Source: Spirosoma fluviale (lineage in GTDB: Bacteria > Bacteroidota > Bacteroidia > Cytophagales > Flexibacteraceae). From it: a stretch of 64,000 nt of DNA. Of the stretch, positions 63,592-64,000 are shown one piece after another. Both the position numbers and the translations under genes were made by a program. The notes under the pieces were generated by a model that saw nothing but the letters and a program-made list of their open reading frames with translations, searched no databases and was not told where the DNA came from. Where the stretch lies: positions 1 to 64,000 of the forward strand of contig CAMCXM010000001.1 of the NCBI GenBank assembly GCA_945883425.1. Direction: 5' to 3'. Position 1 is the first letter of the stretch, and each line of letters starts with the position of its first letter.

Positions 63592-64000
63592 AAGAACGAA
63601 TCCTCAATTTCCTTCTCACCCTGTACGGGATTTTGCTCATGGGCCTGATGGTGCTGGGTGAAACCATACGTTGGATATTATTCTTTCTCTATATTCCCAA
63701 ACCCAATCCTGCCCCTCCAGTTTACTATGTAAAAGTGATGTGGCGGAATTTCGGACTCGCCATCTTTTTTATCTGGTTTTATTTTCAGGCAGTCGATCTC
63801 AATCTCTTCTGGTTATTCGGCAAAAGCCCCAGTCTCGCTGAACTTGAAAAGCCAAAACTGGCCGTAGCATCGGAAGTTTATTCTGCTGACGGTGTGCTTC
63901 TGGGAAAATACTACCGTGAAAACCGCAGTCCAACAGAGTACAAAGAAATTTCGCCCTTCGTTGTCAAATCTTTGCTGGCCACCGAAGACATCACCTTTAC
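63588..64000 (+). CDS. class A penicillin-binding protein, N-terminus, cut by window end
   Basis: Not in the ORF track because it runs off the window; 137 codons are visible from ATG 63588. The start (MKERILNFLLTLYGILLMGL) forms one helix and a second lies near residue 60 (FGLAIFFIWFYF), followed by SEVYSADGVLLGKYYRENR and FVVKSLLATEDITFT, the beginning of the GT51 transglycosylase domain (catalytic Glu in the ATED motif). This is a PBP1A-like peptidoglycan polymerase. Two N-terminal hydrophobic segments rather than one are visible; whether the first is membrane-spanning is uncertain. Confidence 0.85.
   Translation, partial: MKERILNFLLTLYGILLMGLMVLGETIRWILFFLYIPKPNPAPPVYYVKVMWRNFGLAIFFIWFYFQAVDLNLFWLFGKSPSLAELEKPKLAVASEVYSADGVLLGKYYRENRSPTEYKEISPFVVKSLLATEDITF

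Overview
The window is chromosomal DNA from a member of the Bacteroidota; order and genus cannot be fixed by reading alone. The evidence is concordant: two secreted enzymes end in type IX secretion (T9SS) sorting-like domains, there are DUF4270 and FISUMP lipoproteins, a SufE-family protein, a glgA-like/panC divergent pair, a REC-Crp fusion, and TAnnTTTG (-7) promoter motifs instead of E. coli-type boxes. No rRNA, tRNA, CRISPR array, integrase or complete insertion sequence was seen.

Layout. 1-3.4 kb: the end of an AAA+ ATPase gene, three unrecognised genes. 3.7-4.2 kb: a ParE/RelE-type toxin-antitoxin pair whose toxin carries a nonsense codon. 4.5-12.5 kb: a MacB-like permease, holA, carA, sufE, an RluA-type pseudouridine synthase, an exported Mn-type superoxide dismutase and a T9SS-exported esterase. 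12.7-14.1 kb: a Fic gene bracketed by a duplicated ~100-bp block with twin palindromes. 14.3-20.1 kb: a UvrD/PcrA helicase, a 770-bp repeat-rich spacer, and guaB-purD. 20.3-20.8 kb: an intact toxin-antitoxin pair of the same type as the broken one. 21.4-22.5 kb: an M42 peptidase with a clean terminator.

22.7-28.5 kb is the most interesting part: six tightly packed genes (unknown, DUF4407, second four-TM protein, TM-OmpA protein, TM-transglutaminase-like protein, DUF350-like protein) that look like one envelope-spanning machine. 28.5-37 kb holds an AIM24 protein, a PurF-type amidotransferase, an MscS channel and then an AT-rich decaying accessory stretch: an HTH gene, a frameshifted CxxC protein, a histidine-kinase ruin with four stops, and an intact receiver plus REC-kinase. 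Related imperfect inverted-repeat (MITE-like) elements lie at 28.5, 33.1 and 36.3 kb.

37-64 kb: a giant S8 protease with T9SS tail, a REC-Crp regulator with a shortened HTH, an RlmD-type rRNA methyltransferase, a GH5 mannanase-like enzyme, a MacA/MacB-like pair without ATPase, a divergent LTA-synthase-like/GT2 pair, a beta-barrel protein, a lipoprotein and an alpha-2-macroglobulin, FISUMP and DUF4270 lipoproteins, a short glycogen-synthase-like protein lacking the usual ADP-glucose motif, panC, and the start of a class A penicillin-binding protein.

Themes: purine and pyrimidine synthesis (purD, guaB, purF, carA), envelope and secreted functions, and small accessory modules at different stages of decay. 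Start sites were moved from the ORF-track starts when signal peptides, family N-termini or promoter motifs demanded it; this is stated in each entry.
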